Source of the DNA: Erodium maritimum
Taxonomy: Eukaryota > Streptophyta > Magnoliopsida > Geraniales > Geraniaceae
Reading direction: 5' to 3'
DNA length: 64,000 bases
Assembly (NCBI GenBank): GCA_963921825.1
Contig: OY997594.1
Location: forward strand, 39,364,557-39,428,556
The position numbers and the translations under genes were made by a program. The notes under the pieces were generated by a model. It saw only the letters and a list, made by a program, of their open reading frames with translations. It was not told the origin of the DNA and made no database searches. Below, one piece after another: positions 63,106 through 64,000 of the stretch; positions within the stretch are counted from its first letter, which is position 1, and each line of letters starts with the position of its first letter.

Positions 63106-64000
63106 GTTGGTGCCCGCTTCGTCTCTTCGTTTTTCCCCGCTCAAACAGTCGTAGAGTTATGGTGGTGCTTAGTTTGTGGGTGCGACGACTCTGGCCTTAC
63201 CGCGATTGAAAGAGACTCCATTCAGATCTATCGTGGTAAGCGTTTCATGAACTTTTGAGTTTCTGATTCGTTATGGATATGGTCTTGTCTCTCGTCATTG
63301 CGGTCGGCGTTTAGTTCCAGTTCTACTGGGGGAAGCGTTTCTTGAGTTTGGTCTTCGATTCGTTGTGGTTCTAGGTCTCTTGTCATTGCGCCTGGTCCAG
63401 GGCAGTGCAAGATTTTTTCTTGTTGGATCTCAACTTGTCGAGCGCTTATGCTGGTGCTGTTGGTGGCTGCTACTGGTGTGTGCTGATTAAGTTTCTTCTC
63501 ATCTTCGGGAGTTGGTGCCATTTGAGACTTGAGTGAGAGGTCTTTCTCCATACTTTGGTGAAGATTGGCCATGTCTGTTCTTCATCTCTCTCATGTTTTG
63601 CCGTGGTGATGGGGCAAGGTTGGTAGAGGTCGGTCGCTCGTGGGAGGCTTTCGTTGTTGGGATTGTTTCGGCTATCTTCTTCCTTCTGCTCGTTGGTAAA
63701 GCTCTCGGCTCCGTAGTGGTCACTTTCCTTTGCTTGGCAGTTTCCTATGCTTCGAGGTATCTCCTAACGGTTTAGGCCGGCTAATGCCCGGTAGAAATAT
63801 TGGTCCTCTCTCTTTAGTGTCTCGATGTTGGCCCGAATTTAGGGAGGATCGGGCGTAAGCTCATGCTTAGGGTTACTGATATGATGGTCTTTCCTTTGAA
63901 GTATGCTCTTTATCCTCTCACTGTTTGACTACATTTCTCCCCCTATTTTCTTGCTATCTGTTGCGTTTTGGTTTCGCTTCTTCTCGACTTGGGCGTGGGT
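63106..64000. other. Unassigned right edge with possible minus-strand coding traces
   Basis: Outside the family B LTR. On the minus strand two overlapping open frames (63723-63499 and 63572-63228) read polar, charged sequence such as MTTTEPRALPTSRRKKIAET and MANLHQSMEKDLSLKSQMAP, then TRDLEPQRIEDQTQETLPP, as in disordered tails of gag or LINE ORF1 proteins. No zinc knuckle, catalytic motif or known domain is visible. A plus-strand frame (63533-63775) is hydrophobic but lies opposite. I cannot assign this region. Confidence 0.3.

Noticed and set aside
63106..63125. TTGGTGCCCGCTTCG right after the B LTR as a primer site of a plus-strand element
   Set aside because: It resembles a TGG-starting primer site, but the B LTR is already bounded on its other side by a clear initiator-Met site and polypurine tract in the opposite sense; chance similarity is likelier.
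1..64000. tRNA or rRNA genes
   Set aside because: No cloverleaf with A/B boxes or conserved rRNA stretch was recognised. The TGGTATCAGAGC sequences are primer sites next to LTR ends, not tRNA genes.

Overview
The window looks like plant nuclear DNA made almost entirely of repeats; I see no host protein-coding gene, tRNA or rRNA. The organism call rests on the element types: Ty3/gypsy chromoviruses of the Tekay/Del kind with 2.4-3.2 kb LTRs, Ty1/copia elements with initiator-Met tRNA primer sites, a plant-type LINE, a non-autonomous hAT element with an 8-bp target duplication, and a ~178-bp satellite. The setting resembles centromeric or pericentromeric heterochromatin (inference). The species cannot be named from the sequence.

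Layout. (1) 1-5489: scrambled remnant of a plus-strand gypsy element (family C), in which a protease piece precedes a gag piece and the RT and integrase core are gone, ending in an intact ~3.17 kb 3' LTR. (2) 5490-30550: ~178-bp satellite, including an eight-monomer higher-order unit present twice (~5500-8410) and a final inverted monomer. The array is interrupted by two solo copia LTRs (10285-11975, TSD ATTTC; 28026-29598, TSD AAGAT) and by a decayed minus-strand copia element D (12121-25371). D was itself hit by two solo family-C LTRs (13583-16395, TSD ATTTT; 20791-23945, TSD CCAAG) and a hAT element (16726-17507, TSD CCCACTTG). (3) 30551-34431: an unassigned stretch with a possible gypsy LTR, then a LINE ORF2 pseudogene cut off by the next LTR. 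(4) 34432-63105: a 28.7 kb block of minus-strand gypsy elements. Family A has LTRs at 34432-36870 and 41868-46017 with a dead pol between them and its gag core missing. The 3' end of a second A-type copy follows (46018-46560). Family B has LTRs at 46561-56990 and 60187-63105 and an interior with gag but no pol. The youngest-looking element, copia E (47204-55922), sits in the left B LTR. (5) 63106-64000: unassigned, with possible minus-strand coding traces.

How the parts relate. Families A, B and C share polypurine-tract context and LTR 3' termini; A and B also share a primer site and patches of leader. B therefore looks like a gag-only relative that could once have used an A/C-type pol (inference). 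All elements here are broken: A has a catalytic RT Asp replaced by His, an integrase Asp replaced by Glu and no protease active site; the LINE has YAYD in place of YADD; E has intact catalytic motifs but several frame breaks. The points most worth following up are the higher-order satellite, the A/B split of gag and pol with a conserved leader, and LTR modules (hairpins, minisatellites) that vary between copies.
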